64,000 bases of DNA from Williamsia limnetica (GCF_003217475.1 NZ_QJSP01000004.1:186001-250000), one strand, 5' to 3'; positions 1-9,951 are shown, counted from the stretch's first letter. Translations and numbers: made by a program. Notes: a model not told the origin generated them from the letters alone.

Positions 1-1467
<1,467 letters not shown>

Positions 1468-1801
1468 CTTTTTCGCCCTTAACATCGCACCCACGTGGGG
1501 CGCACCGTTTCAGCAGAGGATACGGCATGTGAGCTGGGACTTACCCTGTCGGGCAAGCCTAGAACCACGTCCACCAGCGCTGACACTCCACAGGTGGGCT
1601 GCACCTCTTACTCCAGGCCAGCGCCGTTGCTGACCGCAGATGATCGGAAGATCATTGCACGGAGGATCACCCCGGCAATGAGCATCGAATCATTTTCTCA
1701 CGCCACCCTCGTCGTATTGAAATCGGCGAGCTCGAAAGCCCTCCGACACGGGCCTGCAGAACTCGACTTACAGGCGCAAAAGGGGTAGCGGAGCCCGCTG
1801 G
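1468..1801. other. 334-bp intergenic region upstream of gltB
   Basis: No convincing gene is present; short open frames here have no recognisable domain or ribosome site. It must hold the gltB promoter, reading to the left, and it ends at the stop of the response regulator gene. A short inverted repeat (ATGATC-ggaa-GATCAT) lies near 1640-1655. I could not recognise a GlnR box, riboswitch or other named element. Confidence 0.5.
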
Positions 1802-2413
1802 TCAGAGCCAGCCCCGCTGCTGGGCGATACGGGCGGCCTGGGCCCTGGTCTCCGCACCGGTCTTGCCGATTGCGCTGGACAGATAGTTGCGCACGGTTCC
1901 CGCCGACAGGTGGACCTGCGCGGCTATCTCGGCCACCGGCGCCCCGGCCAGGGCGATGGTGAGCACGTCGCGTTCGCGTTGGGTCAGCGGATTGCCTCCG
2001 GCGGTGAGGCTTTCCGTCGCGAGCGTGGGATCGATCACCCGCAGGCCGGCATGGACGCGGCGTACCGCGTCGGCCAGTTCGGCGGCGGGGGTGTCTTTGA
2101 CGACAAAACCCGACGCGCCTGCCTCCACCGCCCGACGCAGATATCCCGGCCTTCCGAAGGTGGTGACGATGAGGGTCCGGACCGTCGGGAGTTCGGCGTG
2201 CACGAGTGCCGCCACCTCGATCCCGTCCGCGCCGGGCATTTCGATGTCGAGCAGGCAGACGTCGACGGCCGCCCCACGGGCCGCATCGAGTACCTCGTCG
2301 CCTCGCCCCACCTGCGCCACCACGTTCAGGTCGGGCTCCAGGCTCAGCAGCGCGGCGAGTGCTCCGCGAACCAGTGCCTGATCGTCGGCCAGCAACAGTC
2401 GTATCTCACTCAT
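1802..2413 (-). CDS. NarL/FixJ (LuxR-type) response regulator
   Basis: Transcriptional response regulator of 203 residues. The N-terminal receiver domain (about 1-118) has the acidic pair in LLADDQ, the phospho-acceptor Asp in CLLDIEMPG, the Thr in IVTTFG and the Lys in VVKDTP. The C-terminal LuxR-type helix-turn-helix has LTQRERDVLTIALAG and LSAGTVRNYLSSA. The ATG overlaps the kinase stop by one base (TGATG), so the pair is translationally coupled. A GTG one codon upstream is an alternative start. It is the last gene of the 1.8-6.3 kb operon and probably controls it, perhaps through the palindrome at 6350-6367 (inference). It resembles DesR-type regulators that sense membrane or drug stress. 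Confidence 0.93.
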   Translation of the reverse strand: MSEIRLLLADDQALVRGALAALLSLEPDLNVVAQVGRGDEVLDAARGAAVDVCLLDIEMPGADGIEVAALVHAELPTVRTLIVTTFGRPGYLRRAVEAGASGFVVKDTPAAELADAVRRVHAGLRVIDPTLATESLTAGGNPLTQRERDVLTIALAGAPVAEIAAQVHLSAGTVRNYLSSAIGKTGAETRAQAARIAQQRGWL

Positions 2414-3489
2414 CACACCTGCACCTCGATCGTTGTGCCTGTTCCCGGCTCCCCGGCGACACGCAGGGTGCCCCCGGAGGCATGGACGCGTTCGCGCAGC
2501 CCGCGCAGGCCATTCCCGTCGGCTCGGCCGGTCAAGCCGACGCCGTCGTCAGAGATCCGAATCATGTTCTCTTCCAGCGTGACCCACGCTTGCGTAGCAC
2601 CCGAATGGCGAACTACGTTGGTGGCGGCCTCGCGCAGCGCCCAGGCGAACAGGACCCGGTGGGCCGGGTTCACCACCTCGACATCACCGGGCAGGGACGG
2701 CTCGATCTGAGCCGCCACGAGCGCGGTGCGGGCCGAGAGCAGTTCGGTGGCCAGATCCGGCGAACGCAGCCCCCCGACCGTCGCCCGGATCTCGGCCAAG
2801 GCCTCGCGTGAGATTCGATGCAGATCAGCCAGTTCCGCTTTCGCCGCGTCCGGATCGACGTCGACGAGCCGGCCCGCGAGCTCTGATTTCACCGTCATCA
2901 CGGTGAGAGAGTGGCCGAGGATGTCGTGGACGTCGCGAGCAACCCGTTCCCGCTCCGCCACCACTGCCAGCTGCTCGTTCAGTCGTCGTGACGCTGCGAC
3001 GGTTTGCTCACGTAACTCCTCCCGGGACCGCAGAACGCGGACAGCGAGCAGCGTCGGGCCGACCACCAACAGCATCACCACGATGCCGGTGTCGACGGAC
3101 CAGCCGGTGACGACCTCCGGCGCGATGATCGCGGCGCCGAGCAAGACCACACAGGTCGCGACCGCGATCGGCAGAGCGAACGCGAATGCCGACACCGCCA
3201 TCAGATACGGCGCGAGAGAGAACACGTCCTCGCCGAGTGTCACCATCGCAGCTGCTGCCAGAGCGATCAGCAGCACGAAGACTGCGATCGATCTGCGTGC
3301 CCGTACCTCTTCTGGGAGATCTCGCCGAAACAACACGTAGACGCAGGCGAGCACATAGACCAGCGCGAAGCATCCGAGCACGATCAGGGTGACGATGCGC
3401 TCGGTTCGACTGAGCGTGTCCGAGGACACCACCGACGCAATGGGGTAGATCAGGAACAACAGCCAGACGGCGGCAAAGCCCCACCGCAC
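2413..3489 (-). CDS. DesK-like sensor histidine kinase
   Basis: Membrane sensor kinase of about 358 residues with a HisKA_3 dimerisation domain. The phosphorylated His is in RVARDVHDILGHSL, and a HATPase domain contains REAATNVVRHS, ISDDGVGL and GNGLRGLRERV. Five to six hydrophobic segments fill the N-terminal half, from FAAVWLLFLIYPIASVV onward. The frame stays open far upstream into the thioesterase gene, so the start is not certain. I chose the GTG at 3489 because it lies just before the first membrane segment and after the preceding stop. No strong ribosome site is visible there, and a start inside the thioesterase gene cannot be excluded. It forms a coupled pair with the downstream regulator. 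Confidence 0.88.
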   Translation of the reverse strand: MRWGFAAVWLLFLIYPIASVVSSDTLSRTERIVTLIVLGCFALVYVLACVYVLFRRDLPEEVRARRSIAVFVLLIALAAAAMVTLGEDVFSLAPYLMAVSAFAFALPIAVATCVVLLGAAIIAPEVVTGWSVDTGIVVMLLVVGPTLLAVRVLRSREELREQTVAASRRLNEQLAVVAERERVARDVHDILGHSLTVMTVKSELAGRLVDVDPDAAKAELADLHRISREALAEIRATVGGLRSPDLATELLSARTALVAAQIEPSLPGDVEVVNPAHRVLFAWALREAATNVVRHSGATQAWVTLEENMIRISDDGVGLTGRADGNGLRGLRERVHASGGTLRVAGEPGTGTTIEVQV

Positions 3490-3511
3490 GTCTCGCCACA
3501 GGTCGAGGCGA

Positions 3512-4162
3512 CTAGGTCTGCGTCCCCCAGAGGTTTCCTTCGCCGCGGGCCCACTTGGGGACGATGAAGACCCCGCTCGCCTCCACGGTGACTCCTTCGG
3601 CATCAGAGATGCTCCCCACGACGAAGGTCTTGTATTCCTCGTCGCGGTCGATTCGCGCCTCGACCCGAAGATGCCCCAGCGGTGTTGCGCGCAGGAACTT
3701 GATCTCGATCGTCCCGGTGAGGTTGGTCCGGCGCCCGAAGCTGCCGGTCTCTCCGAGGATGTGGTCGAGCAGCAGGGCAGCCACACCACCGTGAACGAGG
3801 CCGGGAGGGCCCTCGTAGGCGGCGCCCAGGTCGACTTCTGCCCACGAGCTGCCCTCCCCGTCGTGATTGATCACCATCGGCGGCGCCGCGGCGTTGCGTA
3901 GTCCTACCGCCGCATTGCCCCACGCCATGCTCTTGCCCGTCGGAGTGACGCGCACCCCGTACGGACCGTCGAGTTGTTTTGTCCGCAGTCGCGCGGTTGC
4001 CGCCTCGATCTCGGCCTGCACGCCGAGGAGCGTGTCCTCGTCGACCTCCGTGCGGATGGTCGCGTCCACCAGGTCACGAACAGCCTCGGTGAACGAGCCG
4101 TACAGGCCACGAAGCCGGTCGAGTTCTGCGTCGTCGACATCCTCTTGCGCGAAGTGCAACAT
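3512..4162 (-). CDS. PaaI-type hotdog thioesterase
   Basis: A 216-residue protein whose C-terminal 120 residues form a hotdog fold acyl-CoA thioesterase domain of the PaaI/4HBT group. The signature GPPGLVHGGVAALLLDHILG carries the conserved His-Gly-Gly and the acidic residue of the active helix, and TIEIKFLRATPLG forms the typical strand. The N-terminal 90 residues are helical and acidic. The substrate is unknown. It sits 54 bp downstream of the ABM gene and 22 bp upstream of the chosen kinase start, inside the exporter/two-component operon. A role in hydrolysing an acyl or aryl thioester linked to the exported compound is an inference. Confidence 0.85.
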   Translation of the reverse strand: MLHFAQEDVDDAELDRLRGLYGSFTEAVRDLVDATIRTEVDEDTLLGVQAEIEAATARLRTKQLDGPYGVRVTPTGKSMAWGNAAVGLRNAAAPPMVINHDGEGSSWAEVDLGAAYEGPPGLVHGGVAALLLDHILGETGSFGRRTNLTGTIEIKFLRATPLGHLRVEARIDRDEEYKTFVVGSISDAEGVTVEASGVFIVPKWARGEGNLWGTQT

Positions 4163-4216
4163 GCAAGAACTAGAACATGTTTCTGTTTTGGTTGTCCAGG
4201 ATCAAATTCGCAGAGG

Positions 4217-4513
4217 TCAGATGTTGTCGTCGGTGTGGTACGACGTGAGGCTGGGAGCGCCTGCCAGCAGCGGGCCCAGTTCGGTGATCGCACCTTCACC
4301 CGCCCGGAACTCGCGGTACTTCGCGTCCTGTTCCACCGACGCCCACCGCTCGAGGATCACCCAACGCGTCGGATCCGCCGCATCGACGAGGACCTCGACG
4401 GATTCGCATCCGTCGAATGCCCGTGTCTCGTTCAGAGCCCGCTTGAACACCGCCGTCGCTTCTTCGAGGGCTTCGGGCTTGAACTTGACTTCGAGGAGGG
4501 CAGTGAGGGACAT
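4217..4513 (-). CDS. ABM-type (antibiotic biosynthesis monooxygenase) domain protein
   Basis: A 98-residue single-domain protein of the dimeric alpha/beta ABM family. It begins with TALLEVKFKPEALEEATAVFK and contains WVILERWASVEQDAKY, the usual strand-helix layout. The family includes cofactor-free monooxygenases (ActVA-Orf6 type), haem-degrading enzymes and quinol monooxygenases such as YgiN, so the reaction cannot be named from sequence alone. Its ATG is preceded by a weak purine-rich site. It lies 49 bp after the ABC permease and 54 bp before the thioesterase. Operon membership suggests detoxification of a quinone or polyketide-like compound (inference). Confidence 0.85.
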   Translation of the reverse strand: MSLTALLEVKFKPEALEEATAVFKRALNETRAFDGCESVEVLVDAADPTRWVILERWASVEQDAKYREFRAGEGAITELGPLLAGAPSLTSYHTDDNI

Positions 4514-4562
4514 GTGGACTCTCCGGTTTGTGGTTGCGACGTGTGGTCCCTGTTGAAGTTAC

Positions 4563-5363
4563 CTACTGACGCGCCGTGCTCTTGCGGTAGTAGTGAATTG
4601 CCGCATATCCGAAGATTGCTGCCCATGCCGCAATGTTCACGAAGCACACCAGCAGCGAGATGTGATCGCCGTATGCGGTGACGCCCCCGGTGATCGGGTA
4701 GTTCGCCAGTTGGCTCACCCCGAACATCGGCGTGAACATGGAGAACGTCAGCATCGCGCCCTTGAGCGGGACGAACACGTTGCCCGCGAAGGCCAGCAGG
4801 GTCAGGACCCCGCCGAGCACCTGCGTCGCGGCATCAGATCGCAGGGCGCTGCCGACCGCCAGGCCGAATGCGGCGAACAGCCCCGAACCGAGCCACCCCA
4901 GCAGGACGGCGGCGACCCAGTCGCCGATCGGAGCACTCGCTCCCGTGGCGACTCCGACTGCCGACAACAGGATCAGAGGGAGCGCTGCGACGGTCAGTGC
5001 CACGAGCACTTTCGACACCACATAGGCGGCTGGTGTCATGGGCGTCATCCGCAGTGTTCGTGTCCAGCCGGCCTGCTGTTCCAGGGCCACCGATGCCGCA
5101 GTGGTGGTCGTGGCGAGGATCGCACCATAGATCGCCATGTGGATCATGACGTACGCCGCGGTGTCCGCACTGCCTATCTTGTCGCTGCCGTAGTCCGCGG
5201 TGGCCCCGAAGATGAGGTACATCAGGGTGGGCACGGCCAACGTGAAGATCGTTGCTCGTCGGTTACGCATCACCCGGCTGAGGTCGAGGCGGACATACGT
5301 GGTGGAGAAGCCTCGCTGGACTGCGTGCCGCGAGCGAGCGGTCGGGGTGGTCAGGGTGGTCAT
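4563..5363 (-). CDS. ABC-2 type exporter permease
   Basis: Integral membrane permease of 266 residues, the partner of the ATPase encoded just upstream. It has a cytosolic N-terminus rich in Thr/Arg and six predicted membrane segments. These include RRATIFTLAVPTLMYLIFGA, a segment around AVLLGWLGSGLFAAFGLAVG and a last one at NIAAWAAIFGYAAI. The layout fits DrrB-like half exporters. The ATG overlaps the ATPase stop, giving translational coupling. The likely role is export of a hydrophobic drug or lipid. The substrate is not readable from the sequence. Confidence 0.92.
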   Translation of the reverse strand: MTTLTTPTARSRHAVQRGFSTTYVRLDLSRVMRNRRATIFTLAVPTLMYLIFGATADYGSDKIGSADTAAYVMIHMAIYGAILATTTTAASVALEQQAGWTRTLRMTPMTPAAYVVSKVLVALTVAALPLILLSAVGVATGASAPIGDWVAAVLLGWLGSGLFAAFGLAVGSALRSDAATQVLGGVLTLLAFAGNVFVPLKGAMLTFSMFTPMFGVSQLANYPITGGVTAYGDHISLLVCFVNIAAWAAIFGYAAIHYYRKSTARQ

Positions 5364-6292
5364 CAGCTGATCCTTTCGGGGGTTGCGGTCTGCGAGTGCT
5401 CGCTGGTCAGCGCGACGAAGGCGTCTTCGAGGTTGTGAGAGGTGATCTCGACCTCGCGAGCGCCCGTCGCGGTGAGCAGATGGCGGGCCAGCGCATCGGA
5501 GTCGGGCGTATGGAGGTGGTGGCGCCCACCGCGCTCGCTGACGTCGGTCAGTTCCGGGAACGTCGCGCGGACCATTTCGAGATCGTTGGGATTGAGGATT
5601 GCCGAGACGGTCCGGCCGCTTGCCTGGGCGCGGATACTCGCCGTCGATCCGTCCGCGACGATCTGACCTTTCGCCACCATGACGATGCGGTCGGCGAAAT
5701 CGTCCGCCTCTTCCAGGTAGTGGGTCGCGAAAACCACGGTCCGGCCGCTCTGGGCGTCGGCGCGCATCGTCGCCCAGAAGGACCGACGTGATTCGACGTC
5801 CATCCCGGCTGTCGGTTCGTCGAGCACGATCAGGTCGGGATCGGGCAACAGCGCCAATGCGAACTTCAGTCGCTGCTGCTCACCACCGGAGCACTTGGAG
5901 ACCTTGCGGTCGGCGATGTCCGTCAGCCGGGCTCGCTCGACGACCCGGTCGACGGCGGCGGCTGCCCCGAAGGTGCCTGCAACGATGCGTACGGTCTCGG
6001 CAACGGTGAAGTCGGGCAACAATCCCCCGGTTTGCATGACGGCGGCGATTCGTCCGTTTCCCGCAGCTGTCACGGGATCGGTACCGAAGACTCGGACGCT
6101 CCCCGAATCCGGTGTGGACAGTCCGAGCATCATGTCGATGGTGCTCGTCTTGCCTGCGCCGTTCGGGCCCAGGAACGCGACTATCTCGCCCGCCCCGATG
6201 CGCAGGTCTATGCCGTTGACAGCCCTGACGGGCCCAGTGGATGAAGCGAACGTCTTTGTCAGTCCGCTCAATTCGATTGCGGGTGTGTTCAT
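5363..6292 (-). CDS. ABC exporter ATP-binding protein (DrrA-like)
   Basis: Nucleotide-binding subunit of 309 residues. Walker A is GPNGAGKTSTID, the ABC signature is degenerate (SKCSGGEQQRL), Walker B is LIVLDEPTAGMD, and the switch His is in FATHYLEEAD. After about residue 215 a C-terminal extension typical of drug-resistance ATPases is present. It is the first gene of the operon that runs down to the response regulator at 1802, and an 18-bp palindrome lies 58 bp upstream of its ATG. That arrangement suggests that the two-component system senses the export substrate or its damage and autoregulates the operon. Confidence 0.95.
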   Translation of the reverse strand: MNTPAIELSGLTKTFASSTGPVRAVNGIDLRIGAGEIVAFLGPNGAGKTSTIDMMLGLSTPDSGSVRVFGTDPVTAAGNGRIAAVMQTGGLLPDFTVAETVRIVAGTFGAAAAVDRVVERARLTDIADRKVSKCSGGEQQRLKFALALLPDPDLIVLDEPTAGMDVESRRSFWATMRADAQSGRTVVFATHYLEEADDFADRIVMVAKGQIVADGSTASIRAQASGRTVSAILNPNDLEMVRATFPELTDVSERGGRHHLHTPDSDALARHLLTATGAREVEITSHNLEDAFVALTSEHSQTATPERIS

Positions 6293-6349
6293 GAGAAGAA
6301 CATTGCTGCATCCGGGACGGGCCCACCCACTGCCGATGTCACGAGAACC

Positions 6350-6367
6350 GCATGACAGATGTCATGC
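6350..6367. promoter_or_regulatory. Candidate operator: 18-bp perfect palindrome upstream of ABC/two-component operon
   Basis: Arms GCATGACA and TGTCATGC flank a 2-bp centre. The palindrome lies 58 bp upstream of the ABC ATPase start, in the only sizeable gap before the operon. A further GATGTCA half site occurs at 6335-6341. Dyads of this size suit a dimeric NarL/DesR-type regulator such as the one encoded at the end of the operon. The link is an inference. Confidence 0.6.
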
Positions 6368-6504
6368 CGCTGCTATCTCCCGTCGACGGAGAGGATCACA
6401 CTATGGAGTTTTCAAACATCAAGCCGCGCAGGGGTTGACCTGTGCTGCGGTAGTACCTTCGCGCTGCGTCGTCGTGTGGAGCTTCTCGTGAACTTGTGGG
6501 CCGT

Positions 6505-7788
6505 TTAGGCGGCGAGCGGTTCGTTGGTCATGGTGCGTGTGGCATGGGACCGCATGGGCGTGCTGGTGCCGGGTTTGATGAACCAGGGGTGGCCGTCGTG
6601 TCCGAGGAACACGGTCCAGCCTTTGTGGTGGATGTAGTTGTGATGCCGTCTGCACAACAGAACTGTGTTGGTCAGGCTGGTCTCACCACCGTGACTCCAG
6701 AACGTGATGTGATGGGCATCGGTCCAGCCGGCGGGGCAGCCGCAGCCGGGGAACGCGCAGCCTTTGTCCCGGGCGATGAGGGCTTTGCGAATGGCGGGTG
6801 TGACCGTCCGAAACTCACGCCCCACCTCCAGGGGTACGGCGTTGTTGTCGAGCAAGATCTTGGTGATCACCGAATCACACGCGGTCATCTGCGCGGTCGG
6901 CACCGAGACCGGACCCGTCCACTCGAACGTCGCGGGCGCGGTCGGGACTTTCGCGCCCACGATGCCGTTCATCTGAAACGCCAGAAGCTGCTCCGCCGAG
7001 ACGGTCATCGTCACCCGAGGTTTGACGCCGCCTTCGGTGGGCCGGTCGTGGTGGGCGAAAAACACGTCCAGGATTTTTCCGAGGGCTTCGGCGAGACGCT
7101 GCGAGGTGCTGCGCGGGTCGGGTGACCCATCCGGTTCAGGCACGGGCTTGGCCAGCGGACGCAACGCGGTCGCCAGTTTCTCCCCGAGGGTTTTGTCCAC
7201 GTCCAGGGTGCCGTGGGTGCGGCCGTCATCGCCGGTACCGAACGACACCTCGTTCAGCTCATCATTCTCCGCATCGGGCACTTCTTTGTCCGGCGGCGAC
7301 AAGGCGATCGCCATCTCATGGGCCCGTTCAATGACCGCGGCCGGCGTCGAGATACGGGCCTCGGTCAACAACCCACGGACACAGTCGTCCCGATCGGACT
7401 CCGACAGGTCCGGGTCGCGGCGGTCGATGTGATGCAAGCCTTTGACGATGGCGTCCACGTGCTCCCCCGACAGAGTCCCATCCACGGCATACGCAGCGAC
7501 CGAGGGAATGGAGCCGAGGGCGCGACCGACCCGTACGTAGCGGTGCGCGACAGCCGGTGATACCTGCACCGATTGCAGCAATGCCGCGGTCGAATCCGCA
7601 CCGAGTGTCTTGGCCACACCACGCTTGTCGAGATCAGCGGTGAACCGAAACAGCAATGCGTCCAACACATTCTTCGCCCGCAGCGCGCACACCGTCTCCT
7701 CCGACAACGCCACATCGTCGAGCGGCGCGAGCAGCAATGGATCAGCCGCCATCGTTGATAAGTGTTCGAACAACCCCCGAAAGTTCAT
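6505..7788 (-). CDS. DUF222 / HNH endonuclease domain protein (13E12 family), intact copy
   Basis: A 427-residue member of the multicopy actinobacterial 13E12 family. The N-terminal DUF222 region (about 30-310) contains RYVRVGRALGSIPSVAAYAVDG and GEHVDAIVKGLHHID. The C-terminal HNH motif has CAFPGCGCPAGWTDAHHI, then LTNTVLLCRRHHNYIH. The Cys pairs and His residues for metal and catalysis are all there. In mycobacteria members are linked to REP13E12 elements, but no flanking repeats are seen here. Function is unproven; nuclease activity is inferred from the HNH motif. Two broken relatives lie at 21422-23068 and 60284-61579. Confidence 0.9.
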   Translation of the reverse strand: MNFRGLFEHLSTMAADPLLLAPLDDVALSEETVCALRAKNVLDALLFRFTADLDKRGVAKTLGADSTAALLQSVQVSPAVAHRYVRVGRALGSIPSVAAYAVDGTLSGEHVDAIVKGLHHIDRRDPDLSESDRDDCVRGLLTEARISTPAAVIERAHEMAIALSPPDKEVPDAENDELNEVSFGTGDDGRTHGTLDVDKTLGEKLATALRPLAKPVPEPDGSPDPRSTSQRLAEALGKILDVFFAHHDRPTEGGVKPRVTMTVSAEQLLAFQMNGIVGAKVPTAPATFEWTGPVSVPTAQMTACDSVITKILLDNNAVPLEVGREFRTVTPAIRKALIARDKGCAFPGCGCPAGWTDAHHITFWSHGGETSLTNTVLLCRRHHNYIHHKGWTVFLGHDGHPWFIKPGTSTPMRSHATRTMTNEPLAA

Positions 7789-7980
7789 GACTCAAATCTA
7801 CTGCAATCTCGGCATTCGCACAAGGGTTCGAATGTATCGATTTCATTGTCTTACAACGGTTTTCGAAGTACCATGAGCTGTCCGCAAGAGAATATCAAAG
7901 GGGTACGACATCGCCGGAAACGAACGAGTAGGGCCCGCTCGGCGGCGATTTCGGCACGCTCGGCGGCTACGGGAGGACAA

Positions 7981-8754
7981 TTGTCAGACACTGTGATCCG
8001 CATCGGTCCCGCTTTGGCTGTTGCAGTTGTGTTGTCGGCGATCGCCGCCACCGCAATCGCCTACCTGGGAAGGACCGGGCATCATCGCGCAGTGGCGTGG
8101 GCGTCGGTGCGCGCCGCCGTCCAACTCGGGTTGTTGGCGCTGGTTCTCGGCGTCCTGGTCCAGCATCTCTGGGCATCAGCAGGATTCGTTGCCATCATGG
8201 CGCTTGTCGCGGCGTGGACCTCCGCGGGACGCGTGCTAGACCGTCGACCAACGGTGGGCGAGGCCGCCACAATGCTGCTTCCGGTGGCCGCCGCGTCGAT
8301 CGTGGTGGTCGCCATTCTGGTTGCGGCCGGGGTACTTCCGTCCACCGGGCTGGCTGTGATACCCAGTGCCGGCATCATGATCGGTGGGGCCATGAACACC
8401 ACGTCGCTCGCGGGCCGTCGCGCCTTCGACGAACTCTCGGCTCGCCGAGGTGAGGTCGAAGCGGCGATGTCACTGGGCATCTCCGACTATCACTCACGGA
8501 TGGAGGTCTGCCGCAGCGCCGCGGCAACCGCACTCGTCCCCGCGCTCGACCAGACCCGCACGGTGGGTTTGGTGACCATTCCCGGAGCATTCGTCGGGAT
8601 GGTGCTGGGCGGTGCATCACCGGCGGACGCAGCGGTCATGCAACTGTTCGTGCTCTTCTCGATCCTCGCGGTGAGTTCTTGCGCGCTGGTACTGACCACC
8701 GAGCTCGTCGGTCGCGCGACGCTGCCCCGCGCCGCGGAAGCCCGTCACGTTTGA
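7981..8754 (+). CDS. FetB/UPF0014-type ABC permease (iron export-like)
   Basis: A 257-residue polytopic membrane protein of the UPF0014 family, to which E. coli FetB, an iron exporter permease, belongs. It has about seven membrane segments. Family hallmarks are VRAAVQLGLLALVLGVLVQ near the start, PSAGIMIGGAMNTTSLAGRRAFDEL in the middle, and TVGLVTIPGAFVGMVLGGASP. I chose the TTG at 7981 because a GGGAGG ribosome site lies 4 bases upstream and the length then fits the family; an upstream ATG at 7873 would add an Arg-rich tail. A FetA-like ATPase is not adjacent, which is unusual. The transported ion is uncertain. Confidence 0.88.
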   Translation: MSDTVIRIGPALAVAVVLSAIAATAIAYLGRTGHHRAVAWASVRAAVQLGLLALVLGVLVQHLWASAGFVAIMALVAAWTSAGRVLDRRPTVGEAATMLLPVAAASIVVVAILVAAGVLPSTGLAVIPSAGIMIGGAMNTTSLAGRRAFDELSARRGEVEAAMSLGISDYHSRMEVCRSAAATALVPALDQTRTVGLVTIPGAFVGMVLGGASPADAAVMQLFVLFSILAVSSCALVLTTELVGRATLPRAAEARHV

Positions 8755-8777
8755 GGGTCGTCGCCGGTCTGTCCGGT

Positions 8778-9197
8778 ATGACCCCACTGATCCGCTTCGG
8801 CCTGTTCATCCTCTTCGTCGTCGAGTTTGTCGTCGGACTCTGGAACCAGGTGTTTCCGGCGTCGTTCTACGACAACTTCCCGACGGTCGACCTCACCCCG
8901 CCGTACAGCGAGCACTACGCGCGTGACTTCGGCGGCGCCACGCTTGGTATCGCATTGTTGCTTCTCATTGCGCTGATCAAGCCACGCGCGGCCTTCGTCA
9001 TCCCTGCCGCCGCCGCATACACCGTCTTCGCACTGCCCCACTTCCTGTTCCATCTGGGCCACACCCACGGCGCGACGACATCCGAAGTGGCCGCTCTGAC
9101 GTTCGCCAACGCGTTCGTGTTGCTCGTGGGTGTCGGCGTGATCGTCCTGACCGTGCTGCGCGATCGCCGCTCCCCCGCCACGGAACCACCGAGTTGA
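8778..9197 (+). CDS. Four-segment small membrane protein, unknown
   Basis: A 139-residue membrane protein that I do not assign to a named family with confidence. Four hydrophobic stretches are visible: FGLFILFVVEFVVGLWNQVF, LGIALLLLIALIKPRAAFVI, AAAYTVFALPHFLFHLGH and AFVLLVGVGVIVLTVL. The loop after the first carries YDNFPTVDLTPPYSEHYARDFGG, and the third segment is followed by HLGHTHG, a His-rich end. The start is the ATG at 8778, 23 bp after the FetB-like gene, so the two are probably co-transcribed. It resembles small DUF4345-like membrane proteins in layout. Confidence 0.75.
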   Translation: MTPLIRFGLFILFVVEFVVGLWNQVFPASFYDNFPTVDLTPPYSEHYARDFGGATLGIALLLLIALIKPRAAFVIPAAAAYTVFALPHFLFHLGHTHGATTSEVAALTFANAFVLLVGVGVIVLTVLRDRRSPATEPPS

Positions 9198-9351
9198 GGC
9201 GCGATGTCCACCTATCGGCGGACATGGGATTCATCCCCTCAACGGTCCATTGGCCCGACACCGGTTCATCCTCCCGGGGCACATAGTTGATTCATCGCCG
9301 ACAACAAGCCGGAGAGAATCACGAGAAGTACTGCCAGACAGGGAGAATGAA

Positions 9352-9834
9352 ATGACAAACACCACACGACGCACCCTGAACCGCATCGGCGCCGGTTGCC
9401 TGGGAATCGCAGCGACTGCGGCGATCGGATTCGGGGTAGCGGGCGCAGCCAACGCCGGCACCGTCCCCGTCACGCACCCGGGTGAGCCGTCCATCGCCAT
9501 GACGATCAGCAACAACACCAACCAGACCGAGTATCTCGTCGGGAACGAGTCGTCATCGGGCGGTTGGGTGAATGGCCCCAAGGACACCCTGGCGCCCGGG
9601 GAGAGCGAGACCATCGTTGCGGTCGCGGGATCCGAGAACATTCTGGAGACCGATGTGGAGTACCAGATCGGGGCGACCGGTCCGGTCGCGACGTACCGGG
9701 TCGTCGATTCGCAGATGGATGGGGCGAGCACCTTCGGCTCGGGCATCAACGGTGACGGGTCGACGAATTACGTCCTCATCCCAGGCATCCAATCAGCGTT
9801 CCCCAACGCCAACGCCACCTTCACCCTCAAGTGA
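9352..9834 (+). CDS. Secreted protein of unknown function
   Basis: A 160-residue protein with a clear Sec signal peptide: basic start MTNTTRRTLNRIG, hydrophobic core around GCLGIAATAAIGFGVAGA, and an ANA-G type cleavage site near residue 34. The mature part (about 125 residues) is beta-rich and contains no Cys. Motifs such as ISNNTNQTEYLVG and GESETIVAVAGSENI recall secreted immunoglobulin-like or lectin-like folds, but I cannot name a family. The ATG has a GGGAG site 7 bases upstream. A strong hairpin follows the stop, so it is likely a monocistronic unit. Confidence 0.82.
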   Translation: MTNTTRRTLNRIGAGCLGIAATAAIGFGVAGAANAGTVPVTHPGEPSIAMTISNNTNQTEYLVGNESSSGGWVNGPKDTLAPGESETIVAVAGSENILETDVEYQIGATGPVATYRVVDSQMDGASTFGSGINGDGSTNYVLIPGIQSAFPNANATFTLK

Positions 9835-9845
9835 CTACCAGGGCT

Positions 9846-9878
9846 GGCCGGGAGTGCACCCGTTGTGCGCTCCCGGCC
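9846..9878 (+). terminator. Hairpin downstream of the secreted-protein gene
   Basis: Perfect 9-bp arms GGCCGGGAG and CTCCCGGCC, extended by inner pairing, lie 12 bp after the stop codon at 9834. There is no T-run, so this is a terminator-like hairpin of the type common in high-GC actinobacteria rather than a classical one. Confidence 0.55.
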
Positions 9879-9951
9879 GCGGTGTTGACTTCAAGCCGAC
9901 GTGAAGTCGCAGACTGGGCGCAGCACCCGCCCGACGACACGAGGGATCACG

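Noticed and set aside
1495-1788. 97-codon plus-strand frame upstream of gltB
   Set aside because: No ribosome site, no family motif, Ser/Thr-rich random composition.
1468-1801. Possible glutamine/glutamate riboswitch or GlnR site before gltB
   Set aside because: No conserved riboswitch core or GlnR half-site pair could be recognised by eye.
9205-9226. ATGTCC...GGACAT inverted repeat after the small membrane protein
   Set aside because: Arms of only six bases with a long spacer; could be chance, no T-run.
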